DNA of 64,000 nt, from NCBI RefSeq assembly GCF_025354735.1, contig NZ_JANXMI010000048.1:23624-87623 (forward strand). The letters run 5' to 3'. The notes beneath the pieces are model-generated. The model made no database searches. It was not told where the DNA came from and saw only the letters and a program-made list of their open reading frames with translations. The stretch comes from Rugamonas sp. (lineage in GTDB: Bacteria > Pseudomonadota > Gammaproteobacteria > Burkholderiales > Burkholderiaceae_D). Shown piece by piece: positions 8,969-18,385 of this stretch; the stretch's first letter is position 1, and the number at the start of each line of letters is the position of its first letter. A program made the translations under genes and the position numbers.

Positions 8969-9078
8969 TTTGAGTCTCCTCAAAGGCGCGCCGTCGTCGG
9001 GTTTTATAATTCAGGCAACTATTATCAGCTAGTCGAATAGCTGGTCAAACGCGTGGTGGCCCGACGACGGCCGCTGGA
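8969..9078 (+). promoter_or_regulatory. palindrome-rich leader of the Sel1-repeat gene
   Basis: Three inverted repeats can be read directly. A small hairpin TTTGAG-tctc-CTCAAA lies at 8969-8984. A perfect 11-bp outer pair CCGTCGTCGGG (8991-9001) and CCCGACGACGG (9060-9070) encloses an inner pair CAGCTA (9026-9031) and TAGCTG (9038-9043). ATAAT (9006-9010) and ATTAT (9021-9025) are also complementary. The ribosome binding site GGAGG at 9074-9078 follows directly after the outer arm. If transcribed, this would fold into a long stem beside the start site; whether it acts as RNA or as a protein-binding DNA site is unknown. Confidence 0.5.
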
Positions 9079-9087
9079 GGTTCCAGC

Positions 9088-10458
9088 ATGAAACAATACA
9101 GTTCCGCCCGGGATAGCCAGGACAGCTACCACTGGTTCCGCGCATCGGCCGAGCAGGGCAACGCCTATGCCCAGTTCAACCTGGCGCTGATGTGCAAGCA
9201 GGGCCTGGGCGCGCCGCGCGACGACGCCACCGCCTGCGGCTGGCTCAGGCTGGCCGCCCTGCAAGGCCTGGCCTTCGCGCAAAACCATCTGGGGGCGATG
9301 TATCACAACGGCCGTGGCGTGGCCCGCGACGACGCCGAGGCCGTGTGCTGGTTCCGCCGCGCCGACTTGCAGGGCGACGCATCGGCCCAGCAAAACCTGG
9401 GGCTGATGTACCGCCAGGGCCGGGGCGTGGTGCGCAACCGGGAACTGGCGCTGGCCTGGTTTTGCCGCGCGGCCGAGCAGGGCGTGGCCAGCGCGCAGAC
9501 GCTGCTGGGCGACGCTTACGCGCGCGGCCACGGCGCCAGGCGCAACTACCCGCTGGCGCTGGCCTGGCTGCGCAAGGCCGCGATGCAGGGCGACGCCACG
9601 GCGCAGCTTCAGCTGGGCCTGATGTACCGGCGCGGCCAGGGCGCGGCCCGCAACGACGCCCAAGCCCTGGCCTGGTTCCGGCAGGCGGCGGCGCAGGGCC
9701 ACGCGGTGGCGCAGCGCCAGCTCGGCGTCGCCTACGCCCAGGGCCGTGGCGTGGCGGCCGACCAGCTGCGCGCCTATGCCTGGCTGTCGCGGGCCGCCGA
9801 GCAGGACGACAGCGACGCCCAGTTCAACCTCGGCGTGATGCTGGCCAACGGCCGTGGCGTGGCGCGCGACGAGGCGCGCGCCTTCTGGTGGTATCAGCGC
9901 GCGGCCGAGGCCGGCCACATGATGGCGCAATACAATCTGGGCGGCATGTACGCCCACGGCCGGGGCGTGCAGCGCGACGCCGGGCGCGCGCTGGCCTGGT
10001 ACCGGCAGGCGGCGGAGCAGGGCGCGGCCAACGCCCAGTTCAACGTCGGCGTCATCTATGCCAACGGTCACGGCGTGACCCGGGACGAGGCCCGCGCCGC
10101 CGCCTGGTATCGCAGCGCCGCCGACCAGGGCGACGCCAGCGCGCAAAACAATCTGGGCGTGATGTATGCCAACGGCCAGGGCGTGCCGAAGGACGACGGC
10201 CAGGCGCTCGACTGGTATCGGCGCGCGGCCGAGCAGGGCCACACGCTGGCCCGCTTCAACCTGGGCGGCATGTACCACGGCGGACGCGGCGTGGCGCGCG
10301 ATCCGGTGCTCGCTTACATGTGGATAGCGCTGGCGGCCGACGCCGGCGACGACGCGGCGCGCGGCAAGCGCAAGCTGGTCGCCGCCCAGCTCACGGCCGA
10401 GCAGCTGGCCGCCGCGCAGAGCCAGGCCCGGCGCTGGCGCGTCGCGCGCCGCGCCTGA
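9088..10458 (+). CDS. Sel1-like repeat (SLR) protein
   Basis: The 456-residue protein is built almost entirely of about twelve 36-residue Sel1-like repeats with a pattern such as AQFNLGVMYANGRGVARD followed by A..WYRRAAEQG. The repeats form an alpha-solenoid that usually scaffolds protein-protein contacts, in other bacteria linked to envelope stress, signalling or exopolysaccharide regulation. There is no signal peptide and no transmembrane segment, so it should be cytosolic. GGAGG lies ten bases before the ATG. The gene is not obviously in an operon, so its partners are unknown. Confidence 0.85.
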   Translation: MKQYSSARDSQDSYHWFRASAEQGNAYAQFNLALMCKQGLGAPRDDATACGWLRLAALQGLAFAQNHLGAMYHNGRGVARDDAEAVCWFRRADLQGDASAQQNLGLMYRQGRGVVRNRELALAWFCRAAEQGVASAQTLLGDAYARGHGARRNYPLALAWLRKAAMQGDATAQLQLGLMYRRGQGAARNDAQALAWFRQAAAQGHAVAQRQLGVAYAQGRGVAADQLRAYAWLSRAAEQDDSDAQFNLGVMLANGRGVARDEARAFWWYQRAAEAGHMMAQYNLGGMYAHGRGVQRDAGRALAWYRQAAEQGAANAQFNVGVIYANGHGVTRDEARAAAWYRSAADQGDASAQNNLGVMYANGQGVPKDDGQALDWYRRAAEQGHTLARFNLGGMYHGGRGVARDPVLAYMWIALAADAGDDAARGKRKLVAAQLTAEQLAAAQSQARRWRVARRA

Positions 10459-10494
10459 GGCCGGGTCGGCCCGGGGAGGGCACGGCGCGGCCGC

Positions 10495-12369
10495 TCAGCC
10501 GAGCTGGCGGCGGTCCAGGAACAGGCTGTTGCCGTGGATTTTTTTAGCCTGTTTCTTCGCGTCGGTGGCCGCCATGGCGATCTGGTGGTGGGAATAATAT
10601 TGCTGGGCCTCGACCTTGATGACGCCCAGCGATAAACTCATCAGCGCATAAAACACCTTCGCGCCCTGGCGGTCTTCGCTGACGTAGCCGCCGCCGGCGC
10701 GGTCCTCGGCGCTGTAAAAGTCGCGCGCGCCCAGCTCGAACTCGGCCAGGATGGCCTGGCAGCGCAATTCCCAGTCCTCGCTCTGGAACAGGATCATGAA
10801 ATCGTCGCCGCCGATGTGGCCGATGAAATCGCGGTCGGCGTCGCAGTGGTTGCCCAGTATGCGGCCGGTCATCTCGATCACGTCGTCGCCGCGGCGGTAG
10901 CCGTAGACGTCGTTGAAGGGCTTGAAATGGTCGAGGTCGCAATAACAGACCCAGAACCGCGCGCCGCTCGCCAGCAGCCGCTCGATATGCTCGTTGATCG
11001 GCACATTGCCCGGCAGCTGGGTCAGCGGATTGGCGTAGCGCGCCGCCGTGATCTGCATCTGCGTGATTTCGCGCATCAGCTCGTGGCCCGTGCCCATGCC
11101 GAGGTAGCGGCCGTTTTCGGTGATGATGAAGCCGTTGTACAGGTGGTGGGCCTCGGCCTGCGCCATCATGAAACTGAGCTCCTGCAAACTGGTGTCGCGG
11201 TCGGCCATCAGCGGCTGGGCATCCATCAGCAGGCGGCACGATTTCTTGCCGTACAGTTCGCGCTGATAGGGCCGCGCGAAATGGTCGATCATCTCGAAGC
11301 GGTTGATGAGGCCCAGCGGCACCCCATCGTCGACGACGGGAATAATCAGCAGCTTGGGATCGGCCATGAACAATTCATAGACCTGGTTGTTGAGCATGCT
11401 CGTCGGCACCGTCGCCACCTGGTTCAGCAGCTTGGTGATGCTGGCGCCGCTCTTTTCGGCGCCGCGCTGCGGGTAGACCGCCACGCCGTTGCGCGCCAGC
11501 GCCTTGACCACTTCGGCCGGCGCCGTCTGGGCCGGCTGGGCGTTGGGCCGCCCCAGGTGGTAACCCTGGGCGTAGGCCACGCCGAGGTCGCGCAACACCA
11601 GCAGCTCGGCCTGGGTTTCGATGCCCTCGGCGATGACCAGCGTGTCGGACTTGTCGGCGATCTGCTGGATGGAGCGCACGAATTGCAGCTTGACCGGGTC
11701 GGTGTTGATGCCCTGGATGAAGTGCATGTCGATCTTGACGTATTCCGGCCGCAGTTCCGACCACAGGCGCAGGCTGGAAAAGCCTTCGCCGAGGTCGTCG
11801 ATGGCGATCTGGAAGCCCATGTTGCGGTAATGCAGCACAGCCTCGCGCATGGCGTCGTAGTCGTAGGTCGGCTGGTTCTCGGTCAGCTCGATGATGATGC
11901 GGTCCGGGTTGATGCCGATCTGCGCCAGCGCCTCCAGCGTCTGGCCGTGGCGCGCTTCGCGCTGCAACAGGATTTCCGGGCTGACGTTGAGGAACAGCTT
12001 GCCTGGCAGCGCCAGCTCGGCGAAGCGTTCCAGCACCACGCGCCGGCACAGGTGTTCCACTTCCAGCATCAGGCCGTTGGCGCGCGCGGCCTTGAACAGA
12101 TTCATGGGCGCGTGCAGCGGACTGTCGGCCGGGCCCCGTATCAAGCCCTCGTAGGCGATCACGGCGCCGCTTTGCATGTGGATGATGGGCTGGAACAGGG
12201 CGCTGAGCTGGCGGCGCACGATGATGTCGAGCAGATGGGCGCGCAGTTGCGCTTCTTCGGCGGCTTGTTCCGTCGGCGGCGCCAGATAAGTTACGTTGGC
12301 CACATTGGTCACATTCGGAGCGCGCGGCGGCGCGCTCGCGTCGGGCAGCGCGGCAGGGACGGAATTCAC
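10495..12369 (-). CDS. EAL-CBS-GGDEF protein (c-di-GMP turnover)
   Basis: The 624-residue cytosolic protein has an EAL domain first (about 45-285), with the catalytic variant YEGLIRG, then NVSPE, IIELTEN, IDDLGEGFSS, VKIDMHF and AEGIET. A CBS-pair-like region follows (about 300-440, with MADPKLLIIPVVDDG and RYLGMGTG). A GGDEF domain is last (about 450-615), with the active-looking IGGDDF. This domain order (EAL first, GGDEF last, CBS between) is a recognised subfamily of dual c-di-GMP proteins; the CBS pair usually senses adenine nucleotides. The start is GTG and the Shine-Dalgarno is weak. Net direction of activity cannot be told. Confidence 0.85.
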   Translation of the reverse strand: MNSVPAALPDASAPPRAPNVTNVANVTYLAPPTEQAAEEAQLRAHLLDIIVRRQLSALFQPIIHMQSGAVIAYEGLIRGPADSPLHAPMNLFKAARANGLMLEVEHLCRRVVLERFAELALPGKLFLNVSPEILLQREARHGQTLEALAQIGINPDRIIIELTENQPTYDYDAMREAVLHYRNMGFQIAIDDLGEGFSSLRLWSELRPEYVKIDMHFIQGINTDPVKLQFVRSIQQIADKSDTLVIAEGIETQAELLVLRDLGVAYAQGYHLGRPNAQPAQTAPAEVVKALARNGVAVYPQRGAEKSGASITKLLNQVATVPTSMLNNQVYELFMADPKLLIIPVVDDGVPLGLINRFEMIDHFARPYQRELYGKKSCRLLMDAQPLMADRDTSLQELSFMMAQAEAHHLYNGFIITENGRYLGMGTGHELMREITQMQITAARYANPLTQLPGNVPINEHIERLLASGARFWVCYCDLDHFKPFNDVYGYRRGDDVIEMTGRILGNHCDADRDFIGHIGGDDFMILFQSEDWELRCQAILAEFELGARDFYSAEDRAGGGYVSEDRQGAKVFYALMSLSLGVIKVEAQQYYSHHQIAMAATDAKKQAKKIHGNSLFLDRRQLG

Positions 12370-12540
12370 GGAGTATCGCCTAGTCTATGTATATCGTGTC
12401 ATGTTAGCTGGAAATTATGACCGTGTGATGACGTAAAGCAACAAATAAAATCCGAAAACGCGGCGAGGGCAGCAATCAACTACGGCCTTTTTTTTGCCCA
12501 AGCGCTACAATAGAACGACGTTTTCCTTACCAGGCTATCG

Positions 12541-13236
12541 ATGACCGCTCCCGCCGCATTCCGCCCCGTCTTGCCGACCATGATGGCGTCCGCCTTGGCG
12601 AACGCCTTGGCGTTCGCTGTGGCGGGTGCCTTGCTGATGGCAAGTGGCGGCGCCGGTGCCGCGGTGCTCGCCGTGCAGGTCCAGGACGCCGCCGGCAAGC
12701 CGCTGCCCGACGTCGTCGCCTATGCCGAGGCGGAGGCGGGCAACGCGCCCAGGGCGCTCAAGCCCGGCACCATCGAACAGCGCGGCCTGCAATTCCGGCC
12801 GCTGGTGACGGTGGTCCAGACCGGCAGCCTGATTTCCTTCCCCAACAACGACAAGGTGCGCCACCACGTCTACTCGTTTTCGGCGCCGCACAAATTCGAC
12901 CAGAAGCTGTACTCCGGCGTGGCGGCCGCGCCGCAACTGTTCGACAAGGCCGGCCTCGTCGTCCTCGGCTGTAACATCCACGACAAGATGCTGGCCTACG
13001 TGAAGGTGGTCGACACGCCGTACTACGCCAAGACCGACAGCGCCGGCGCCGCCCGCATCGACTTGCCGGCCGCCGGCAAATACACGCTCAAGGCCTGGCA
13101 CTACGCGGCCGTCGGCGGCGCCACCGCCGAGCAGGCGCTGACGGTCAAGGCCAGCGACGCCGTGGCCACGGCCGTCTTCAAACTGGCGCTCAAGCCGCCC
13201 TCGGCCGACGGCGACGCGCCGGCGTCCGACCTGTAA
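12541..13236 (+). CDS. periplasmic cupredoxin-like protein (often annotated as methylamine utilization protein)
   Basis: The 231-residue product has an N-terminal export signal (ALAFAVAGALLMASGGAGAA) and a cupredoxin-like domain. Candidate type-1 copper ligands are His in VRHHVYSF and Cys, His and Met in GCNIHDKM. The spacing between Cys and Met is shorter than in plastocyanin. Homologues are commonly labelled as methylamine utilization proteins, but no methylamine dehydrogenase genes are present here. The stop lies 12 bases before the start of a membrane c-di-GMP protein, so the two are almost certainly one operon. A redox or copper-sensing role is an inference. Confidence 0.75.
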   Translation: MTAPAAFRPVLPTMMASALANALAFAVAGALLMASGGAGAAVLAVQVQDAAGKPLPDVVAYAEAEAGNAPRALKPGTIEQRGLQFRPLVTVVQTGSLISFPNNDKVRHHVYSFSAPHKFDQKLYSGVAAAPQLFDKAGLVVLGCNIHDKMLAYVKVVDTPYYAKTDSAGAARIDLPAAGKYTLKAWHYAAVGGATAEQALTVKASDAVATAVFKLALKPPSADGDAPASDL

Positions 13237-13248
13237 GGGGAACCGGCG

Positions 13249-15666
13249 TTGATCCGCTTCCGCAGCCTCGAAAGCCGCATCGTCACCCTGTTCCTGGTGC
13301 TGATCGTGGTGGTGCAGGTGCTGGGCCTGCTGGTCATCCAGCGCGGTATCGACAGCAACGCCCGCAGCTCCATCGCCGGCGAACTCAATAACGGCGCCAA
13401 GGTGTTCCGCCGCCTGCTCGACCAGAACGCCCAGAGCCTGCGCTTCGGCGCGCGCCTGCTGGCGCGCGACACCGCCTTCGTCGCCGCCATCGGCAACAAC
13501 GACGACAGCGACCACGCCACCATCGAATCGGCGCTGGCCAACAGCGGCCGCCGCATCAAGGCCTCGCTGGCCATCCTGGTCGGCGCCGACCGCAAGATCA
13601 GCGTCTCGACCAATCCGGCCCAGTCGGCCGGGCTGGAAAAACTCGTCGTCAGCATGCTCGACAAGGCCGAACAGTCCGACGGCGCCAACGGCGTCGCCAT
13701 CGTCGACCGCCGGCCGTACCAGATCGTCGTCATGCCGGTCAAGGCCCCGGTCACCATCGGCTGGGTCGTGATGACCTTCCCCATCGACCGGCCGCTGGCC
13801 AACGACATGCGCGAAGTGAGCGCCCTGCAAACGACCATCATCACCCACGACACGCGCGGCGACTGGCTGGCCGTCGGCTCGACCTTCGTCGGCCCCTCGA
13901 TCGACAGCCTGGTGGCGCAACTGAAGGCGAAGGCGCCGGCGCAGCTGTACGGCGGCCCCTTCGACCTCAATATCGAAAGCGCCAAATACAGCGCCCGCCT
14001 GCTGCCGATCGGCGAGGACAACGGCCAGACCGCCAGCGTGGTGCTGGCGCGCTCGATCGACGAGGCGACCGCCGAATATGCGCGCCTGGAGCGCTGGCTG
14101 ATGTTCCTGACGGCCGCCGGCATCGTCATCTCCGCCATCGCCAGCGTGCTGACGGCCAAGCGCATCGCCCAGCCGCTGACGGAATTGACCGTCACCGCCA
14201 AGCGCCTCGAACAGGGCGACTACAAGAGCCAGATCGACACCTCGCGCCAGGACGAAATCGGCGCCCTGGCCCACGCCTTCGACAGCATGCGCGAAGGGAT
14301 CGCCAAGCGCGAACAGGAAATCCGCCGTCTCGCCTACTGGGACACGCTGACCAATCTGCCCAACCGCGCCCAGTTCCTGCTGCTGCTCAACGACGCCATC
14401 GTCGACGCCAAAAAACGCGACCACTCGGTGTTCGTGCTGATGATGGACCTGGACCGCTTCAAGCACGTCAACGACGTCATGGGTCACAGCTTCGGCGACG
14501 CGCTGCTGCGCCAGGTCGCGGGCCGCCTGCAACTGCTGCTGGTGAACCGGCGCCACTCGTCGGCGCAGGTGGCGCGCCTGGGCGGCGACGAATTCGCCAT
14601 CCTGCTGCCCGGCTTCGACATCGAACAGGCGCAGGTCGTGGCGGCCGACGTGCTGCAGGCGCTGGAGACGCCGCTGTCGCTGGAAGACCAGATGGTCGAC
14701 ATCGGCGCCGGCCTCGGCGTGGCCGGCTATCCCGACCACGGCGCCAGCGGCGAAGCCTTATTGAGCATGGCCGAAGTGGCGATGTACGCGGCCAAGCAGC
14801 GCAATTACGGCGCCGTGGTGTACGACGCCAGCATCGACAAGTCCAGCGAAAAGAGCTTGTCGCTGCTGACCGAATTGCGCAACGCGATCGAGCGCAACGA
14901 ATTCCGCCTCTACGTGCAGCCGAAGATGGTGCTCGAAAGCGGCAAGGTGGTCGGCGTGGAATCGCTGGTGCGCTGGATGCACCCGGAGCGCGGCAACGTC
15001 TTCCCCGACGAATTCATCCCCTTCGCCGAGCAGACCGGCTTTATCCGCGTGCTCACGCGCTGGGTGCTGGACCAGTCGGCGCAGCTGTGCCACGACATGG
15101 CGGCCCAGGGCATCCACCTGAAAGTGTCGGTCAACCTGTCGACCCGCGATTTGCTCGACCAGGATTTGCCGGTCAAATTCGCCGACATCCTGGCCCGCCA
15201 CCAGCTGTCGCCGACCTCGTTCTGCCTCGAAATCACCGAGAGCGCCATCATGGACGATCCGGTGCGCGCCCAGCAGACGCTGGAACGCCTGCACGCCATG
15301 GGCGTCGATTTGTCGATCGACGATTTCGGCACCGGCTACTCCTCGCTGGCGTATCTGAAGCGGCTGCCGGTCGATGAGCTGAAGATCGACAAATCGTTCG
15401 TGCTCAATATGGAGAACGACGCCGGCGACACCAAGATCGTGCGCTCGACCATCGACCTGGGTCACAACATGGGCCTGCGCGTGGTGGCCGAGGGGATAGA
15501 GAGCGAAGCGGTGTGGCGCCTGCTGGCGGCGCTGGGCTGCGACCAGGGCCAGGGCTACTTCATGAGCCGTCCGATCCCGGCCGACCAGCTGACCAAGTGG
15601 CTGGGCACCTGGCGCGCGCCGATCGCGCTGGCGCCGGCCGCCATCGACGCGCTGGTCGCCAAATAA
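13249..15666 (+). CDS. membrane sensor with HAMP, GGDEF and EAL domains
   Basis: The 805-residue protein starts at a TTG preceded by AAGGGG with good spacing. Two membrane segments (about 11-31 and 282-302) flank a periplasmic sensor domain of about 250 residues. A HAMP linker follows (RIAQPLTELTVTAKRLEQGD), then a GGDEF domain with intact RLGGDEFAILLPG and an EAL domain with VESLVRW, NLSTRD, LEITES, DDFGTGYSS, LKIDKSF and AEGIES. Both catalytic centres look complete, so the periplasmic signal may switch between synthesis and breakdown of c-di-GMP. The preceding exported cupredoxin-like protein is the obvious candidate input. Confidence 0.88.
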   Translation: MIRFRSLESRIVTLFLVLIVVVQVLGLLVIQRGIDSNARSSIAGELNNGAKVFRRLLDQNAQSLRFGARLLARDTAFVAAIGNNDDSDHATIESALANSGRRIKASLAILVGADRKISVSTNPAQSAGLEKLVVSMLDKAEQSDGANGVAIVDRRPYQIVVMPVKAPVTIGWVVMTFPIDRPLANDMREVSALQTTIITHDTRGDWLAVGSTFVGPSIDSLVAQLKAKAPAQLYGGPFDLNIESAKYSARLLPIGEDNGQTASVVLARSIDEATAEYARLERWLMFLTAAGIVISAIASVLTAKRIAQPLTELTVTAKRLEQGDYKSQIDTSRQDEIGALAHAFDSMREGIAKREQEIRRLAYWDTLTNLPNRAQFLLLLNDAIVDAKKRDHSVFVLMMDLDRFKHVNDVMGHSFGDALLRQVAGRLQLLLVNRRHSSAQVARLGGDEFAILLPGFDIEQAQVVAADVLQALETPLSLEDQMVDIGAGLGVAGYPDHGASGEALLSMAEVAMYAAKQRNYGAVVYDASIDKSSEKSLSLLTELRNAIERNEFRLYVQPKMVLESGKVVGVESLVRWMHPERGNVFPDEFIPFAEQTGFIRVLTRWVLDQSAQLCHDMAAQGIHLKVSVNLSTRDLLDQDLPVKFADILARHQLSPTSFCLEITESAIMDDPVRAQQTLERLHAMGVDLSIDDFGTGYSSLAYLKRLPVDELKIDKSFVLNMENDAGDTKIVRSTIDLGHNMGLRVVAEGIESEAVWRLLAALGCDQGQGYFMSRPIPADQLTKWLGTWRAPIALAPAAIDALVAK

Positions 15667-15751
15667 AACCGCCCCCGTCGTCACGTTAACGTTTCAGTTT
15701 CGTTCAGAAGGGCGCTATCATCGTCGGCGCCGCCCACCACTTCGAGCCCGA

Positions 15752-15811
15752 ATGAAACCGACACTGAAACCGACACTGAAACTGCAGTTGAAACTGAGGC
15801 TGAAACTGAAA
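15752..15811 (+). repeat. five tandem 12-bp repeats encoding the start of a signal peptide
   Basis: Five consecutive 12-base units run from the start codon: ATGAAACCGACA, CTGAAACCGACA, CTGAAACTGCAG, TTGAAACTGAGG, CTGAAACTGAAA. They encode MKPT-LKPT-LKLQ-LKLR-LKLK, the positively charged start of the protease signal peptide. The unit length is a multiple of three, so gain or loss of a unit would keep the frame. The segment at 15691-15707 upstream contains GTTTCAG and GTTTCGTTCAG, complementary to the CTGAAAC core of the repeats. Confidence 0.75.
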
Positions 15812-18268
15812 CCGGCCCAGGCCCTGCTTGCCTTCCTTCTTTGCGGCGCGGTGCCGGCCCATGCCGATGCGCCGGCGGCCGGGCCGGCGCCGGGCGCCTA
15901 CGCCACGCTGACCCGGGGCCTGCAATCGCAGCCCGGCTTCATCGACATCTGGCGCGATGCCGACAAGGGCAGGGTGCTGCTGTCGCTGACGGCCGCGCAG
16001 CTCGACCAGCCCTTGCTGCTGACGACATCGCTGCCCTATGCGCTCGGCTCCAACGACGTCGGCCTCGATCGGGCCCAGGCCGGCGAGCTGCGCGTGGTGC
16101 GCTTTGAAAAGCACGGCGCCCAGATCTTCCTGGTGCAGGACAACACGCGCTACATCGCCGCCTCCGCCGACGCCGACGAACGCGCCGCCGTGCGCGAATC
16201 GTTCGCCAGCGCGGTGCTGTGGTCCGGGGCGATCCTGAACAGCGACGGCGGCCGCCAGCTGGTCGACTTTTCCAGCTTCCTGCTGTCGGACTGGCACGGC
16301 ATCGCGGCCCGCCTCGACGACGCCAAACAAGGCGCCTACAAGGTCGACCCCGCGCGCAGCGCCGTGCTGGCCGCGCAGGCCAAGGCCTTTCCCGACAACG
16401 TGGAACTGGAAGCGCTGCTGACGTTCCAGGGGCCGGGCAAGGCCGATTACGTGCGCGACGTCGCCGCCGATCCGGCCAGCCTGTCGATGCGCCAGCATGT
16501 GAGCCTGGTGCGCCTGCCCGACGCCGGCTACCAGCGGCGCGCCTACCATCCCTATTCGGGCGGCTTCGACGCCGGCTACTTCGACTTCGCCGCACCGCTG
16601 TCGGGCGGCCTCGATACGCGCTGGCAGATCCGCCACCGGCTCGAAAAAACCGACCCCACGGCCGCCGTCAGCGCGGTCAAGAAGCCCATCGTCTACTACC
16701 TCGACCGCGGCGCGCCCGAGCCGGTGCGCAGCGCGCTGCTCGAAGGCGCGCGCTGGTGGAGCAGCGCCTTTGAAAAGGCCGGCTTCAAGGACGCCTTCCG
16801 CGTCGAGCTGCTGCCCGAAGGCGCCGACGCCATGGATATCCGCTACAACATGATCCACTGGGCCCACCGCGCCACGCGTGGCTGGTCCTACGGCGCCGCG
16901 CTGGTCGACCCGCGCAGCGGTGAAATCATACGCGGCGAAGTCACGCTCGGCTCGCAGCGCGTGCGCCAGGACATCCTGATCGCCGAAAGCCTGCTGGCGC
17001 CGTTCGGCAAGGGCGCCGACGGCGCCAAGGCGCAGGCGGCGCAGCAGATGGCGATGGCGCGCCTGCGCCAGCTGGCCGCCCACGAAGTCGGCCACACGCT
17101 CGGCTTCGCGCACAACTTCGCCGCCAGCCGCATGGGCAACGGCTCGGTGATGGATTATCCGCACCCGGTGCTCAAGCTCGACGACCACGGCGAGGTCGAC
17201 GTGGCCGATGCCTACGGCGTCGGCGTCGGCCCGTGGGACGACTACATCGTCAACTACGTCTACGGCCAGTTCGGCGCCGGCGCGCAGGAAACGGCGGCGC
17301 TGGAACAACTGCGGCGCGAGGCCGGCGCCGCGCATCTGAGCTACGTCAGCGACAACGACGCCCGCGCCCCCGGCGCCAGCCATCCCGACGGCCTGCTGTG
17401 GGACTACGGCCCGGACTCGATCCAGACCTGGGACCAGCTGACCGCCGTGCGCCGGCGCGCGCTGCAAACCTTTTCGACGGCGGTGCTGCCGGACGCGCGC
17501 CAGATCGGCGAACTGGAAGCGCGTCTGGTGCCGGTCTACCTGTTGCAGCGCTATCAGGCCGAGGCGCTGGCGCGCCTGGTCGGCGGCGGCGAATTCGATT
17601 ACAGCACCAGCGGCGACGTCAAGAACGGCGTCGCCGCCGGCGGCGTGCGGCCCATCGCGCCGGCCGTCCAGCGCGCCGCGCTGACCCGGCTGGCCGACAG
17701 CCTGCGGGCCGAATACCTGGCGCTGCCGGACCATGTGCTCGACGTGCTGACGCCGCCGGCGCAGGGCTTTGAGCGCAACCGCGAATACTTCGGCACGCGC
17801 ATGAACAATGTGTTCGACGCCTACGCGGCGGTGGAGGCGGGCGCCGCGCAGACGGCCGGCTTCCTGCTGGACGCCGGCCGCGTCAACCGCCTCGCGTGGC
17901 AGCACGCGCGCGACCCGCGGCAGCCCGGCGTGCAGGAAGTGCTGGCGACGCTGTATGAGCGCAGCTGGAAGCGCGCGCCGGTGCCGGCCGTGATCCCGGC
18001 GGGCGAATCGGTGCAACTGGCGGCCGACTGGGTGCTGCTGGACGCCACGCTGAACCTGCTCGACGGCGGCAAGCTGCATGCCAACGTGGACGCCGAGGTG
18101 CGCCGGCAGACGCGCGACTTCGGGCAGTGGCTGACGAAAAATCCCGGCACCGGCGCCACCGCCGCCAGCCGCCGCGAAGCCGCCGATTTAATCGCCCGTT
18201 ACCTGGCCGACCCGCGCAGCGTCAAACTGCCCGCGATGCCGGCGATCCCGCCCGGCGCGCCGATCTGA
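15752..18268 (+). CDS. secreted zinc-dependent metalloprotease, metzincin-like (DUF5117/DUF4953 type)
   Basis: The 838-residue protein has a repetitive, Lys-rich signal peptide ending near VPAHADA. The catalytic zinc site is HEVGHTLGFAHNF (HExxHxxGxxH) near residue 450, followed by SVMDYPHP, which fits a metzincin Met-turn. The surrounding sequence (for example VYYLDRGAPEPVRSALLEGA) resembles the large uncharacterised zinc-dependent metalloproteases of the DUF5117/DUF4953 group. It is probably exported and acts in the periplasm or outside the cell; the substrate is unknown. It follows the c-di-GMP receptor gene by 85 bp and may be regulated separately. Confidence 0.82.
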   Translation: MKPTLKPTLKLQLKLRLKLKPAQALLAFLLCGAVPAHADAPAAGPAPGAYATLTRGLQSQPGFIDIWRDADKGRVLLSLTAAQLDQPLLLTTSLPYALGSNDVGLDRAQAGELRVVRFEKHGAQIFLVQDNTRYIAASADADERAAVRESFASAVLWSGAILNSDGGRQLVDFSSFLLSDWHGIAARLDDAKQGAYKVDPARSAVLAAQAKAFPDNVELEALLTFQGPGKADYVRDVAADPASLSMRQHVSLVRLPDAGYQRRAYHPYSGGFDAGYFDFAAPLSGGLDTRWQIRHRLEKTDPTAAVSAVKKPIVYYLDRGAPEPVRSALLEGARWWSSAFEKAGFKDAFRVELLPEGADAMDIRYNMIHWAHRATRGWSYGAALVDPRSGEIIRGEVTLGSQRVRQDILIAESLLAPFGKGADGAKAQAAQQMAMARLRQLAAHEVGHTLGFAHNFAASRMGNGSVMDYPHPVLKLDDHGEVDVADAYGVGVGPWDDYIVNYVYGQFGAGAQETAALEQLRREAGAAHLSYVSDNDARAPGASHPDGLLWDYGPDSIQTWDQLTAVRRRALQTFSTAVLPDARQIGELEARLVPVYLLQRYQAEALARLVGGGEFDYSTSGDVKNGVAAGGVRPIAPAVQRAALTRLADSLRAEYLALPDHVLDVLTPPAQGFERNREYFGTRMNNVFDAYAAVEAGAAQTAGFLLDAGRVNRLAWQHARDPRQPGVQEVLATLYERSWKRAPVPAVIPAGESVQLAADWVLLDATLNLLDGGKLHANVDAEVRRQTRDFGQWLTKNPGTGATAASRREAADLIARYLADPRSVKLPAMPAIPPGAPI

Positions 18269-18385
18269 ACATCGCGGTCCGGCTAAAGTCGATCAAGCAG
18301 GCAAGGTCGATCAGTAGATAAGTAGGCGCGCCGCCGCCGGCGCGCCACTTCCCGTCCACGCGCATCGAATTTTTCCAAAATCTCC

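Noticed and set aside
12541..13236. Part of a methylamine oxidation cluster
   Set aside because: Homologues carry that label, but no methylamine dehydrogenase or mau genes are nearby; the neighbour is a c-di-GMP receptor.
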